Assembly (NCBI GenBank): GCA_028023455.1
Contig: JAQFVV010006306.1
Location: 3,251,001-3,315,000, forward strand
From: Epiperipatus broadwayi
Taxonomy: Eukaryota > Onychophora > Udeonychophora > Euonychophora > Peripatidae
Length of the DNA: 64,000 nucleotides
Direction of reading: 5' to 3'
Each line of letters begins with the position of its first letter. The first letter of the stretch is position 1. Of this stretch, positions 10,659-20,734 are shown piece after piece. The notes below the pieces were generated by a model that was given only the letters and a program-made list of their open reading frames with translations, made no database searches and was not told where the DNA came from. The position numbers and the translations under genes were made by a program.

Positions 10659-11110
10659 TATAATTATAAGGGATTTGAACTCAGACTTTCAAATACCCCA
10701 CAATTATCCAATCCATCTTATACAACTGATACCCATGACCACCTACATGTGAAAAAGATAAATGATCTCCAATATATATATATCATGCTGAACCAGCTCA
10801 TCATTTAGTCCAGATCACCATCTCCTACACATACACACAATCACTGCTTGGTTTATATTAAGACAGCAAATCTTCAAACTGTAATGGATAAGCTTCAGTC
10901 TTCTCCACTCTCCAACTCTTCAGCCATCCATTTTCATTGAAAATCCGAGGATGAAATGCTCAAAGCCCTTGATGATGCCAATATATATTGTCATACCATG
11001 TTGACGAAAGTCAATCTGACCCTTCACACATGTATGTGGTCATGAATATCAGTTGTATAATATGGATTGAGTAGCTGTGGGGTGTTTGACAGCCTTCATT
11101 TAAAAGTAAA
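10659..11110. mobile_element. Foldback family C, both arms
   Basis: The left terminus 'agggatttgaactcagactt' (10669) and 'gtgaaaaagataaatgatct' (10752) are mirrored by 'acatgtatgtggtcatgaat' (11028) and a degenerate right end near 11100. The interior holds the family segment 'atattaagacagcaaatctt', then 'aatggataagcttcagtctt' and 'tccactctccaactcttcag'. There is no coding sequence. Confidence 0.75.
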
Positions 11111-12075
11111 AAAGTTAAATTTTTTATATAAAATTTTGGTAAGTGCATGTGTATACACATATATATTCATAAAATTTACTTTTGACATATAAAATCCCAT
11201 TTGATATAACATTTAATCAGCTTGACTAATTCACAAACTTTAACCTAGGGTATGATGTATTAGGGTGGCCCCTTCCATCATTGGCAGCATGAAATTTGCA
11301 CGAGATAAATATCTATTTCACTACATATTTGTGTGTGTGATTGAATACAAGTTTAAAGATTATATATATGAAGTTAAGTTTAAGTATATGAAGTTAAATT
11401 GGAACAGGTGTTATATGGCTTAGTTGAAAAAGTTATGTTCCTAATATATCTATAGTGAGGGGGGTTGGTGTAACTTCCGGGCTGAAGAACAGTTGTGACA
11501 TAATTGAATTAAAGGAAAATGATACACTGATAACTTACAATGCATAATATTATCATGCAATGATTATACACTCTTCCACAAAGCATTAAAATGGTGAGTA
11601 GAAACGTGTTCCTATTTTGTCTGAGAATGGTGTAGTGAAAATTCAGATACACTGATAAAAACAAATGACTTATATCAAGTTAGTAAATATTTAATTAGTT
11701 TTAAATTTTAAATCTACACAGTTTTTTTTTAGGAATATAATAATATTATTAATTCAAACCCAGATTAGAAAAGTTTGACTTTAAAATGTTTGCTAGTATT
11801 ATTCAAAAATTATATATCATTCTACTGTTTAGGCTTTTCTCAAAAAAAAAAAACAGTTATAAAGGCCTCTCGTATAAACATCAAAATAAACGCCTCTCAT
11901 ATTAGCATCTACGTTTCAAGAAGCAATTTTCTATGCAATCCATATAAAATTAATCAATTATTATGTAATGCAGATTAATTTTAATTGCTACTTTCTAGTA
12001 TCATTTGTGTAAACATTAATTTTGCAGAATCATTATTTAATTCTAACAATCAAAAACTACTTTATAAAAAAAATT
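11111..12075. other. AT-rich spacer, no feature seen
   Basis: Nothing recognisable apart from short A/T runs and one 67-codon chance frame. Confidence 0.5.
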
Positions 12076-12440
12076 ACAATATATGTATTTCACGCTGAAC
12101 TGGCACTCTCAGTTTATATTAAGATAGCAAGTATTTGAACTGTAATGGAAGGCTTCATTCTCTCCATCTTATGACTCTACAACTATCCAAACCATCAGCA
12201 GATTTTCAATTGTATGGATAGCTGAAGAGTTGAAGACCCTGTCCATTAATTATATATATATATATATTGTGGAGGGGGTGATCTAGACCAACTGATGAGT
12301 ACTGGTTCAGCATGAAATATATATTGGACATCATTTATCTTTTTCACATTTGTGTGATTATGTGTGTGAATTGTATAAGATAGAGTGGATGCCTGAAGGG
12401 AGATTGAAAGTCTGTGTTGAAATCCCCTATCTTACATCTA
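12076..12440. mobile_element. Foldback family C copy
   Basis: Contains the family interior (agtttatattaagatagcaa, tccatcttatgactctacaa) and the right arm: 'accaactgatgagtactggt', 'ttgtataagatagagtggat', then 'gaaagtctgtgttgaaatcc'. The left terminus is missing or degenerate. A (TA)n tract sits in the loop. Confidence 0.7.
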
Positions 12441-12489
12441 GATTCCAGGTATATAAAATATACTTGTATTTAAAATATTACAAATTCAG

Positions 12490-12745
12490 CCTGTATCCTG
12501 TCCATCCCTGTCTTGTATAATTAAATGGACAAGGTCCTATACATGAGGGGTAAGAGTGACCTAAACTATGGGTATGACAATAATATTGGCATTAACAAGG
12601 GGTTTGGGCATCTCATCATCAGATTTTCAATTATATGGATGGCTGAAGAGTTGGAGGGTGGAGTAGACTGAAGCCTGTCCATTAAAGTTTGAAGAGTTTC
12701 TATCTTAATATAAACTATGCACTGATTATATATGTGTGGGGGAGA
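12490..12745. repeat. Family C interior fragment
   Basis: Starts 'tgtcttgtataattaaatgg' and carries 'gggcatctcatcatcagatt', 'ggctgaagagttggagggtg' and 'taatataaactatgcactga'. The same order occurs at 20.3-20.5 kb. No arms are present, so this is a truncated copy or a second half belonging to the copy just upstream. Confidence 0.6.
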
Positions 12746-13109
12746 AAAATTACCCTAAAAATTCTATAATGTTAACTATCTCCTTTGCTTTTTGCCGATG
12801 CATTTCACAGGATTCTCCATTAGATACCTTTTTTTGCTGTTTACATTAACTTATTGACTAAAAAGTTGAATCAGATCACCCAAAAATTTTATATTCTTTA
12901 TTTCAGGACAATTATTTAGGTAATAATTTTCATAAAATTAAAGACAACATCAACAAATTCCTAATTTATGTTATTCTGACAATTGAGTACCAGTGAAAAT
13001 ATAATCTGTTACATGGAAATTTCTCCAAAAATTCTTTCTTGCTATCTTTCTTAACTTTTCCAAAAACTAAACCAAGCCCATATTAAACAATTGATAAAAA
13101 AAAGTACAT
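12746..13109. other. AT-rich spacer, no feature seen
   Basis: Nothing recognised. Confidence 0.5.
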
Positions 13110-13610
13110 CTTAGAAAAATAAAATTACTTACAGTAGCATAATTTAACTTATTGGATTGCATTTATATATTGAACTATTTCCATCACCTAAAATGAGTAT
13201 TAAATGCAGAAAAAATTAACTTAATTTAAATATTCCAAATACATTCAACTGTTAGTAATAGCACCCAGGTTAGTATATCCACAATGTTTCGAGAGATATT
13301 ATTTCCCCCTCTTTTTCAGGTGTTGCTGGCCTGACCAGTGTCAGTACTAGTATGGGATTCAAACCTGGATCTTTAGATTCTTGTAGTATTAAATTTGGTT
13401 TGAGCATTACCTTAAAATTCTATACTCAATAATCTAAGGGTCCAGATTTGATTCCCAACACCTGAAGAAGAAGGGAGAATTGAATGTATTTGGAATATTT
13501 AAATAAGGTTAATTTTTTTCTAAAGACATTCAATACTCATATTAGATTATGTAAATAGTCCAATATATAAATACAATTAAAACATCATCATTACAATCAT
13601 TCAGGAAAAC
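13110..13610. mobile_element. Foldback family B with tRNA-like core in both orientations
   Basis: The outer arms are inverted copies. Near 13190-13255 one reads 'gagtattaaatgcagaaa' and 'aaatacattcaactgttagt'. Near 13480-13540 the other reads 'gaatgtatttggaatattta' and 'acattcaatactcat'. Inside, a B-box-like segment appears inverted (gattcaaacctggat, near 13360) and direct (gggtccagatttgattcc, near 13438), each next to 'ctggcctgacc' or 'cacctgaagaag'. The copy looks like two tRNA-derived SINE units head to head. The direct-orientation unit recurs at 19600. Confidence 0.7.
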
Positions 13611-14484
13611 ATCAGCTTATTTGATGATTTGAATTTTTGCTCATTCCTTAATATAAGCAATTTGTCGAAAGATAAAATGTAAAAAAAAAAATAACTTTTT
13701 AATCTAAATTATCCTTCAACTAGTTTGTTTCAAATGATGTCTAAAATTTAATCCATTTTATAATCTTGACAAAGGTCAATCCTTGCCCTTATCTTTAAGT
13801 TCTCCTGATAACTGTAGTGTGGAAGGTTGGTCTGCCTTCTAGGGTGATGGGCTATCATGATAGGATTGAGCTAAAGATGAATTATGCACTGTTAAAATCA
13901 AAAACTAACTATGTAAGAATTTAAACATCATATGGGTTTAACGATTATAAATTGTTAAAAATTGGTTGTATATAGGATTCTTGTTAATGTATCTCATTAA
14001 TTGCATTTTTTTTTATTTAAGGGTGCTTTGTAAAATTCTAAAGATATGATGACAAGATCTTATGGCTAATAAGTCTGTTTTTCAGTTTGCTAAAGGCAAG
14101 GCACACTTTCATTGGTAGGCATATGTAATGAGACCATGTTTTTCATGGAAAAGCCAGATATCTTTTTAAAGTTGCTCTGCAGAAATGCAATTTTGACTGA
14201 TTTTATTAAGAATAAACAACCGAGAATAAAATATAAAGGAGAGCTACCATTAGGCAAGGAGTTCAAGTCTTCTAAAAAAGTAAAATTCATTGCAGAAGTC
14301 TAAAATTAGCATAAGAAAATGTCATATAAAAAGATCAGCATATGATTCACATAGATGCTTTGTTTGCTATTGTTGAAAAGATAACATTGAGGATAAATAC
14401 TTCGCTTTTGTGTTTTATGTGGACAGTAATGTTTTAAGATTAGTATAACTCATATACATACATGTATACATGCCAGTTAATTTT
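13611..14484. other. Unrecognised spacer with a 69-codon frame
   Basis: The only candidate is a plus-strand frame ending at 14303 (TAA), with no in-frame stop back to about 14094. It includes 'FMEKPDIFLKLLCRN' and 'KGELPLGKEFKSSKKVKF'. A pyrimidine-AG acceptor-like site (tctgtttttcag, near 14088) lies just upstream. No domain is recognised, and an AT-rich genome gives such frames by chance. Confidence 0.2.
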
Positions 14485-15235
14485 GAACTGCAAGCCAGAG
14501 TAATCAATGGATGCAAGGTTTCTGCATAAAATTCTATCCAGTGTTTTCTCATCCAATATTCCCAGATGTTTCTAGCTAGTGGATTTCATCGGTGAGGAGC
14601 TTTGGATCTCAGAGCACTGCACCTAGATCTTAGGAACTAGAAACTAGCCTGGGAATAGTGGATACGTAAGCACTAGATAGGGATTTATGGATTTTGTGCA
14701 TACATTGATTTCTCTGGCTTGCACCGAGTAGCTCTACTATATGGAGAGTTTAGCCTCTGTGTAAACCACTTGTGGAAGCATAAAGAATGGTGATCATGTG
14801 ATGTTTAGTGATTTAATACCAATCCTGAACAGTAGAATTATGATAACTGTTATTAAAAACACCAAAAAGTATGGATGCCGAACTCAGTTCAGAACTATAT
14901 GACTATACAAGCTAATAAGCTTGAATTAAAAACATTATTGTGTTTTCATTTTGGACTCAAAGCTTAGCTAATAAGGTAAAAGATAGTTGCTGGAGGGTTA
15001 CATTAAATCCTAAGATCTAGGTGCAGTACTCTCAGATCCAAGGCTCTTCACTGATGAAAGCCACAAGCTAGAAACTAGTCTGGAGATCTTGGATGAGTAG
15101 GCACTAGATAGGGATTTTATGCACAAACCTTCGTGCATCCATTGATTACTTTGGCTTGCAGTGAATGGCTCTGCGTAAATAGCTTGTATAAGCATAACGA
15201 ATGGTGATCATGTGATGTTTAATGGTTTAATCAAT
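14485..15235. mobile_element. Foldback family A, long copy
   Basis: The left half runs from 'agccagagtaatcaatggat' (14492). The right arm includes 'tggatgagtaggcactagat' (15090), 'catccattgattact' (15135) and 'gaatggtgatcatgtgatgt' (15200). Two smaller inverted pairs nest inside, as in the copy at 560. Open frames inside are shadows of the repeat. Confidence 0.75.
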
Positions 15236-16072
15236 TTAAAATGAATGAGTTAATTTGCATATATGAAAATTGTAATCAACAATACTCAAGAGACTTAGAC
15301 AAATTTGGCTTAGAAATTATTAATTTATTTCAATTTATTATGCCCCGTGGGACAAAAATAAATTATATATGCTCAATATAAATTGCTCTTACACATATAT
15401 AAGTATGTTATTTAATTATATATATATATTAATTATTTTTCACTATAAAATAAATGTAAATTTATTTCTTTTCTTTTTTTTAAGCCAAAAAATAAATTAA
15501 AAAATTTTTTTAATCAAGTTTTTTTTTTTTTCCACATAACGCAACTTCTCTGAAATACAATAACGTTTAATATTTTTATTTTCTAATTTTGTCGCTTTTC
15601 TATTGGATCGCTGATGGAAACAATACTAATTAATGATTTAAATTGACAAACATAATTTTGAAAGTAATGTCAGTATTAAAAAGATTTTCACAATGCAATT
15701 TCTTCATTATCATTCATTCAAGAATGTTTCTAGCCTTTCATAATTTTTTCAGAGTATAGTTACTACCCATTATTATCGTTCGATATTGGCCGCGAGTTTA
15801 TTTTACTCTTTAAAAAAGTGTTTCCGCCTAGCATTAATCATTTTAGGCGGATGAATAATAATAAGATAACAATAGCGTATATAGTTTATTGTCAAACAGA
15901 CAATATTTTTGATAAAAACCTAAATCAAATTTGAATGACAACTAATAAATGTAAATACAGTTAATAATAACAATAAAAAGAGGGATTCTTTCTGAGAATT
16001 ACTTTTAAAATAGTTCTCTCAAAGATTTTAAAATCACTCTATAAAATTATCTTTTATATATTTTTAATAAAA
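15236..16072. other. AT-rich spacer, no gene seen
   Basis: Only a small hairpin is visible (CCGCCTA near 15826 paired with TAGGCGG near 15845). The rest is A/T runs. Confidence 0.5.
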
Positions 16073-16330
16073 TTATCTTTTATTTCCACGAAGCAGGCGT
16101 TTGGAAAAGATTATAAGTGAACTTATAGTGGCATTCTTTTTCTGATAAATTTTTGTAATATAAGATAGAATATATTGTAGACTACTACACTCTAAAAATA
16201 TATGTTTTTGGTTCTCTTTTGATATGTGGCACAACTCACATATAATGTCAATGTTAACTATGTTTTTTATATATCTCATGAAATATAATGTTGATAATAA
16301 CCTATGTTCATTTTGAGTAAAAAATAAAAG
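16073..16330 (-). pseudogene. Second LINE remnant, ORF2 C-terminal CCHC knuckle
   Basis: The minus-strand frame reads 'LLSTLYFMRYIKNIV', then 'CELCHISKENQKHIFLEC' (a perfect C-x2-C-x8-H-x4-C), then 'LQYILSYITKIYQKKN' and a stop. The knuckle with the following helical tail is the standard end of CR1/L2/Jockey-type ORF2. Its sequence differs from the knuckle near 6080, so it comes from another element or lineage. The reverse transcriptase upstream is gone. The knuckle is intact, unlike the copy in the larger LINE. Confidence 0.8.
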
Positions 16331-16896
16331 CTCGAGTATCCACTACTTAAATTTACGTATTAGCTGCTTATTATTTATGCCCAACATTAGTCAAGTCTAA
16401 ATTATAATTAGTGTTGTATGTAGACTAACGTATGTATTACAGTAACATCATTTTTCTTATGGGTAAGTTATGTTGAGGTTAGATGTTGATTTAATAGGTT
16501 CTAAGATTGAACCCTGATATTTTGCTTATGGAGGAGGAGGTTTGTCTGTAGATGTTATTTGAAGATTGATTTATAAATGTGGGCATATTCTTGTACTAGG
16601 TACACTTATCTTTAAAATAATCATGCAAGAAATTTTAACACATTTAAAAACAAAGAGATAAAAAAATCACCCCATCAGACCTTTTCGCAACCACTTGTCC
16701 ATCAGTGCTTTAACCTCTAGTGAGACGTATTTTCTGTTTACTGTTTTATTATAAATATTTTTAATAATAGTTTAATTCATGAATGCTATTGAAAATACTT
16801 ATTGTGGCATTCTTTGATTAGTTGTATTATTATTTTTTTCTTTTAAACTGAAATATCTGTATGTATATATTCCCCTTTAAATAACAAACACACAGG
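16331..16896. other. AT-rich spacer, no feature seen
   Basis: Nothing recognised. Confidence 0.5.
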
Positions 16897-17414
16897 TTTA
16901 TTATATACCTGTGTCTATATATGTGATATATAGGGTATATGAGCACAGACTTTCACAAGATCCATCACTCTCCACATTATCTCATAACACTGATACACTT
17001 GAACACATATATGCCGAAAAGATAAATAATCACCGATATACGTATTTCATGCTAAACCAGCAATCATAAGTTGGTCCAGAATACCATCACTACACATATA
17101 TGCTATAATTGCTCAGATATATATTAAAATAGCCAATCCTCATACTTTAATGGACAGGCTTCAATCTACTCCACACTCCAACTCTTCAACCGTCCGTCCA
17201 ATTGAAAATCTGATGATGAAATGCTCGAAGAACACCCTGAGGCTGAGATTCTTGTCACACCCATGTTGACCTAAGGCTAATATGCCCCCTCATGTACAGA
17301 ACATAATCCATTTAATACATATACAAGGGATGGTCAGACGTCTCTACTATGAATAACTGAAACACCCATGCTTATTATATACCTGTGTCTATATATGTAA
17401 TATATAGGGTATAT
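16897..17414. mobile_element. Family C copy flanked by a 45-bp direct repeat
   Basis: The sequence 'ttattatatacctgtgtcta', continuing to 'ggtatatga', occurs at 16897-16941 and again at 17370-17414 with one difference seen. Between them lies family C: 'cagactttcacaagatccat', 'ccgaaaagataaataatcac', 'cttcaatctactccacactc', 'aattgaaaatctgatgatga'. A typical target-site duplication is far shorter, so the flanking repeat probably reflects a local duplication or recombination. Confidence 0.7.
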
Positions 17415-18013
17415 GATTCCCCTTTAAACCAAAATATCTTTAGATGTATTTTTCCTTGAATAAAGTTCTTTCTAAAATTAAATAATCTTTTATTATATAA
17501 AAATAATTGCTGCATAAAGAATATTCACAATTAAAATATTATAAAACCCTATTTACATTTATTATTAATCATTATAAATATTTGCGACTATAAAGACTTG
17601 AGTCAGTTGTGTTTATCTAACAGCCTCCACATTATATTTTCATTTACAAGTATCAAACCTTTAAAATTGCAAAAAAAAAAACTCTATTTGATGTCACTGT
17701 TTATATAATGGATTAGTTGATTATTCAAATATAAGACATAAAACATTATCTTCCATTCGTTTTTCTATCATCAAAACAAATTTATAAGATCAACCTTGTA
17801 ATGGTTGGTTGTTACTATCTTAATGCACTAATTTTTGATTTTTTTTAAAAAAAAATATGCCCGAAAAGAAATTGTTTTGATAAAAGATCATAATAAAAAT
17901 AATTATCAAAGAAATCTTAGTACAAAACAGCCCTGCCCTGAAATGGATAAATTTCATCCAGATAGTGCTTCTGAATTCGAATATATGTCTAGTATCAATT
18001 CAAGAACTCTGCA
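17415..18013. other. AT-rich spacer, no feature seen
   Basis: Nothing recognised. A 65-codon frame runs into the tandem array that follows and has no motif. Confidence 0.5.
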
Positions 18014-18765
18014 TTGTTTGACACAGTGGTAGAGTGCCTGGCTTGTGCACACTTTGGTGCAGTGGTAGAGCATCTGGTTTGGAATCAGAAGGTCACATGA
18101 TCAGTGTCTGACTTCTGCACACTTTGGTGCAGTGGTAGAGTGAGTTTACAATTTGAGATCAGAAGGTCACATGATCACTGTCTGACTTTTGCACACTTTG
18201 GTGCAGTGGTAGAGTGTCTGATTTGGGATCAGAAGGTCACATGATCAGTGTCTGACTTCTGCACACTTTGGTGCAGTGGTAAAGTGAGTTTACAATTTGG
18301 GATCAGAAGGTCACATGATCAGTGTCTGACTTCTGCACACTTTGGTGCAATGGTAGAGTATTCAATTTGGGATCAGGTCACATGACCAGTGTCTGACTTC
18401 TGCACACTTTAGTGCAGTGGTAGAGCTTACAATTTGGGATCAGAAGGTCTCATGATCAGTGTCTGACTTCTGCACACTTTGGTGCATGGTAGAGCGTCCT
18501 ATTTGGGATCAAAAGGTCACATGATCAATGTCTGATTTGTGCACACTTTGGAGCAGTGGTAGAGTGTCCGAGTTTTCGATTTGGGATCAGAAGGTCACAT
18601 GATCAGTTTCTAACTTGTGCACACTTTGATGCATGGTAGAGTGTCCTATTTGGGATCAGAAGGCACATGATCAATGTCTGATTTGTGCACACTTTAGTGT
18701 AATGGTAGAGTGTCCGAGTCCCAGATCTGGGATCAGAAGGTCACATGATCACTTCCAGCATTTGC
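18014..18765 (+). repeat. Tandem array 1: about ten tRNA-like units of 67-78 bp
   Basis: Units start 'gcacacttt' at 18047, 18117, 18191, 18261, 18335, 18402, 18472, 18541, 18619 and 18687. Spacings are 70, 74, 70, 74, 67, 70, 69, 78 and 68 bp. Each unit has an A-box-like 'tttggtgcagtggtagag', an anticodon-like arm TCTGA-TTTGGGA-TCAGA (five-pair stem, seven-base loop, TGG) and a B-box-like 'aaggtcacatgatca'. There is no acceptor stem, so these are not functional tRNAs. A second pairing, CAGAAG with CTTCTG, spans the unit junction. The best reading is a tandemly amplified SINE head. Confidence 0.85.
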
Positions 18766-18825
18766 AGTTCTGTTGCTTGAACTTCTTATGAACTCCTGAA
18801 CAATAAAGTCATTAGCCTTTTTTGT
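18766..18825 (+). repeat. Tail module shared with array 2
   Basis: After the last array-1 unit comes 'ttgcttgaacttcttatgaa', then 'ctcctgaacaataaa'. The reverse complement of array 2 (for example near 21700-21730) has the same tail directly after its own tRNA-like part. The last unit of array 1 is therefore a fuller version of the element whose head is repeated. Confidence 0.75.
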
Positions 18826-19444
18826 TTACTAATTGAAGTGATGATAAAGCTACCAAACACTATGAAATGTTATCGATTCCATCTGGACTAAAGTAGAATA
18901 AAATTCTTATTTTTGAAAAGACACAGATTGTAATATATAATGACATCAGAAGGTAAAAAATTGATGATAATTCTTTTTTCAAAAAAAAGACCTGACAATG
19001 CTGATTGGTCAAACGAATTTATGTTCTTCTTATAAACTTAATGAACTTGAAAAAAAAACATGCAGAAATAATTTATTAGCGTCGAAATAAAAAAAAATTG
19101 GAATCTTTATACACAAAGTCATCAAATATTTATAATTTTAATTGCATATAAATGTTTTTTACTGGTATTTAAATTTGTAATGTTTAGGAATATAAACAGT
19201 TCAAGAAACAATCATGTAAATTAGTCCTGGTAATGTATTTGGACTTGACTGCTTCATGAAGTACTTCCAAAAACATCATTATAATTACCATCACTCACGA
19301 TCATTCAGCTTTCAGATGAAATAAATTAAATACGTAAAGACAGAAAGACAAATTAATAAAAAAACTATATGTTGTGACTATACACAATTTATGGAACCCG
19401 CTAATCTACTTTGCTCTTAGAAAAAAATGGAGAAATCAGGACTA
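18826..19444. other. AT-rich spacer, no feature seen
   Basis: Nothing recognised. Confidence 0.5.
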
Positions 19445-19459
19445 AAAGTATATGAAATT

Positions 19460-19570
19460 GTCAAGCATTGTTAGCCTAGAGGTCATCGTATCTGCCTTGC
19501 AAGCAAGTAGTTGGTTGCAGACGGTTGTGGGTTTGCGACCCGGCCGATGCTATGACATACGAGAAAAAAA
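19460..19570 (+). mobile_element. tRNA-derived SINE with target-site duplication
   Basis: A 15-bp repeat 'aaagtatatgaaatt' stands on both sides (19445-19459 and 19571-19585). Between them, GCATTGT (19465) pairs with CCGATGC (19544-19550) at five or more positions. Box A is 'tagcctagagg' and box B 'gggtttgcgaccc'. The anticodon-like loop is CTTGCAA, carrying TGC (an Ala-type anticodon). An A-run closes the element. Flanking duplication plus A-tail is the signature of LINE-driven retroposition. It shares its head with the element at 2103. Confidence 0.85.
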
Positions 19571-19599
19571 AAAGTATATGAAATTTCTACTGACTGTTG

Positions 19600-20165
19600 C
19601 CTTTTGCAGGATGTTTCAGTTGGTTAGAGCCTTAAATTAAAAAATTCAATACTCAAAGAATCCAAGGGTCCAGGTTCAATCCCCATGCTAGTACTACCAC
19701 TGGTCAGACCAGCAACACATGAAGAAGGGGGGAGAATAATATCTATCAATACGTTGTGCATGTACTAACTTGTCTTCTATTCATCACATGATCACAATTT
19801 CTCAGGCTTGCTCATACCTGTTACTAAACAGACAAAACTCTCCGTACGATAATGCCACTCATTGCGAGCCAAAGTAATCAATGGATACCCAGAAGGTTTG
19901 TGCATAAAATCACAAGCTAGAAACTAGTCTGGGGATATTGGATAAGTAGGCACTAGATAAGGATTTTATGCACAAGCCTTCTGGCATCCATTGAATACTC
20001 TGGCTTACACTGAGTGGCGCTACTGTATGGAGAGTTTTGCCAGTATGCTATTGTTAACAGTTGAATGTATGGGAATATTTAAATAAAGTTAGTTTTTTAA
20101 AGACATTCAATACTCATATTAGATGGTCGAAATAGTCCAACATGTAAATATAATTATCTTTTCTT
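19600..20165 (+). mobile_element. Family B tRNA-like SINE, split by a family A insertion
   Basis: Box A 'tttcagttggttagagcc' and box B 'gtccaggttcaatcccc' form a tRNA-like head at about 19612-19685, followed by 'ctggtcagaccagcaac' and 'gaagaaggggggagaataat'. The tail resumes at about 20050: 'gttgaatgtatgggaatatt', 'agacattcaatactcat', 'gaaatagtccaaca'. The same order is uninterrupted at 13.4-13.6 kb. The 19785-20048 segment is family A, so this copy was already present when family A inserted. Confidence 0.75.
19785..20048. mobile_element. Foldback family A, short copy nested in family B
   Basis: Left arm 'cacatgatcacaatttctca', 'gacaaaactctccgtacg' and 'aagtaatcaatggatac' is matched inverted by 'ttttatgcacaagccttctg' and 'tatggagagttttgcca'. 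It is about 260 bp, lacking the long interior of the copies at 560 and 14485. Confidence 0.75.
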
Positions 20166-20274
20166 TAATTTTGAATGAAATTCAGAAGCTCATATTAACT
20201 TTTTTTAATAGTGATTGGGCTATCTTTAGTATCTTGAATCAGTATTTATAATATACTAGTACTGATGTATTACA

Positions 20275-20640
20275 GATTCTGCCCATCCTTCTGTGTATTT
20301 AAACAGACATTAAGATTATGTATATAAGAGGTCAAAGCGACTTAAAGTGAACAATGGTATGACAACAATTTTGCCATTGACAAGGGATTTGGGCATCTCA
20401 TCATCAGATTTTCAATGGTATAGATAGCTGAAGAGTTGGAGGATGGAGAAGATTGAAGCTTGTCCATCGAAGTTTGGTGATTTGCTTTCTTAATATAAAC
20501 TGAGCACTGATTATATATGTGTATGAGAGATGTTGATCTGGACCTACTGATGAGTGCTGGTCCAGCATGAAATACACATATTGGAGATCGTTTATCTTAT
20601 TCATATGTGTATGAAAGGAAAGCTGAAAAGTTTGTGTTCA
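20275..20640. mobile_element. Foldback family C, right half
   Basis: Segments 'gggcatctcatcatcagatt', 'agctgaagagttggaggatg', 'cttaatataaactgagcact' and 'gatgagtgctggtccagcat' follow in the same order as at 12.5-12.75 and 12.28-12.43 kb. The terminus near 20620 is degenerate. Confidence 0.65.
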
Positions 20641-20734
20641 ATATTTAATAAATGAATAACTAACTCTAATAATGTACCTGACAGTTTCCTTTTCAACATG
20701 TCTCCCTTCTTGCCAGATCATGAATAAAATAAGT

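Noticed and set aside
18014-18765. Cluster of functional tRNA-Pro(TGG) genes
   Set aside because: The anticodon arm fits, but no acceptor stem forms, the T-arm is poor and unit length varies. A repeat derived from a tRNA-like sequence explains it better.
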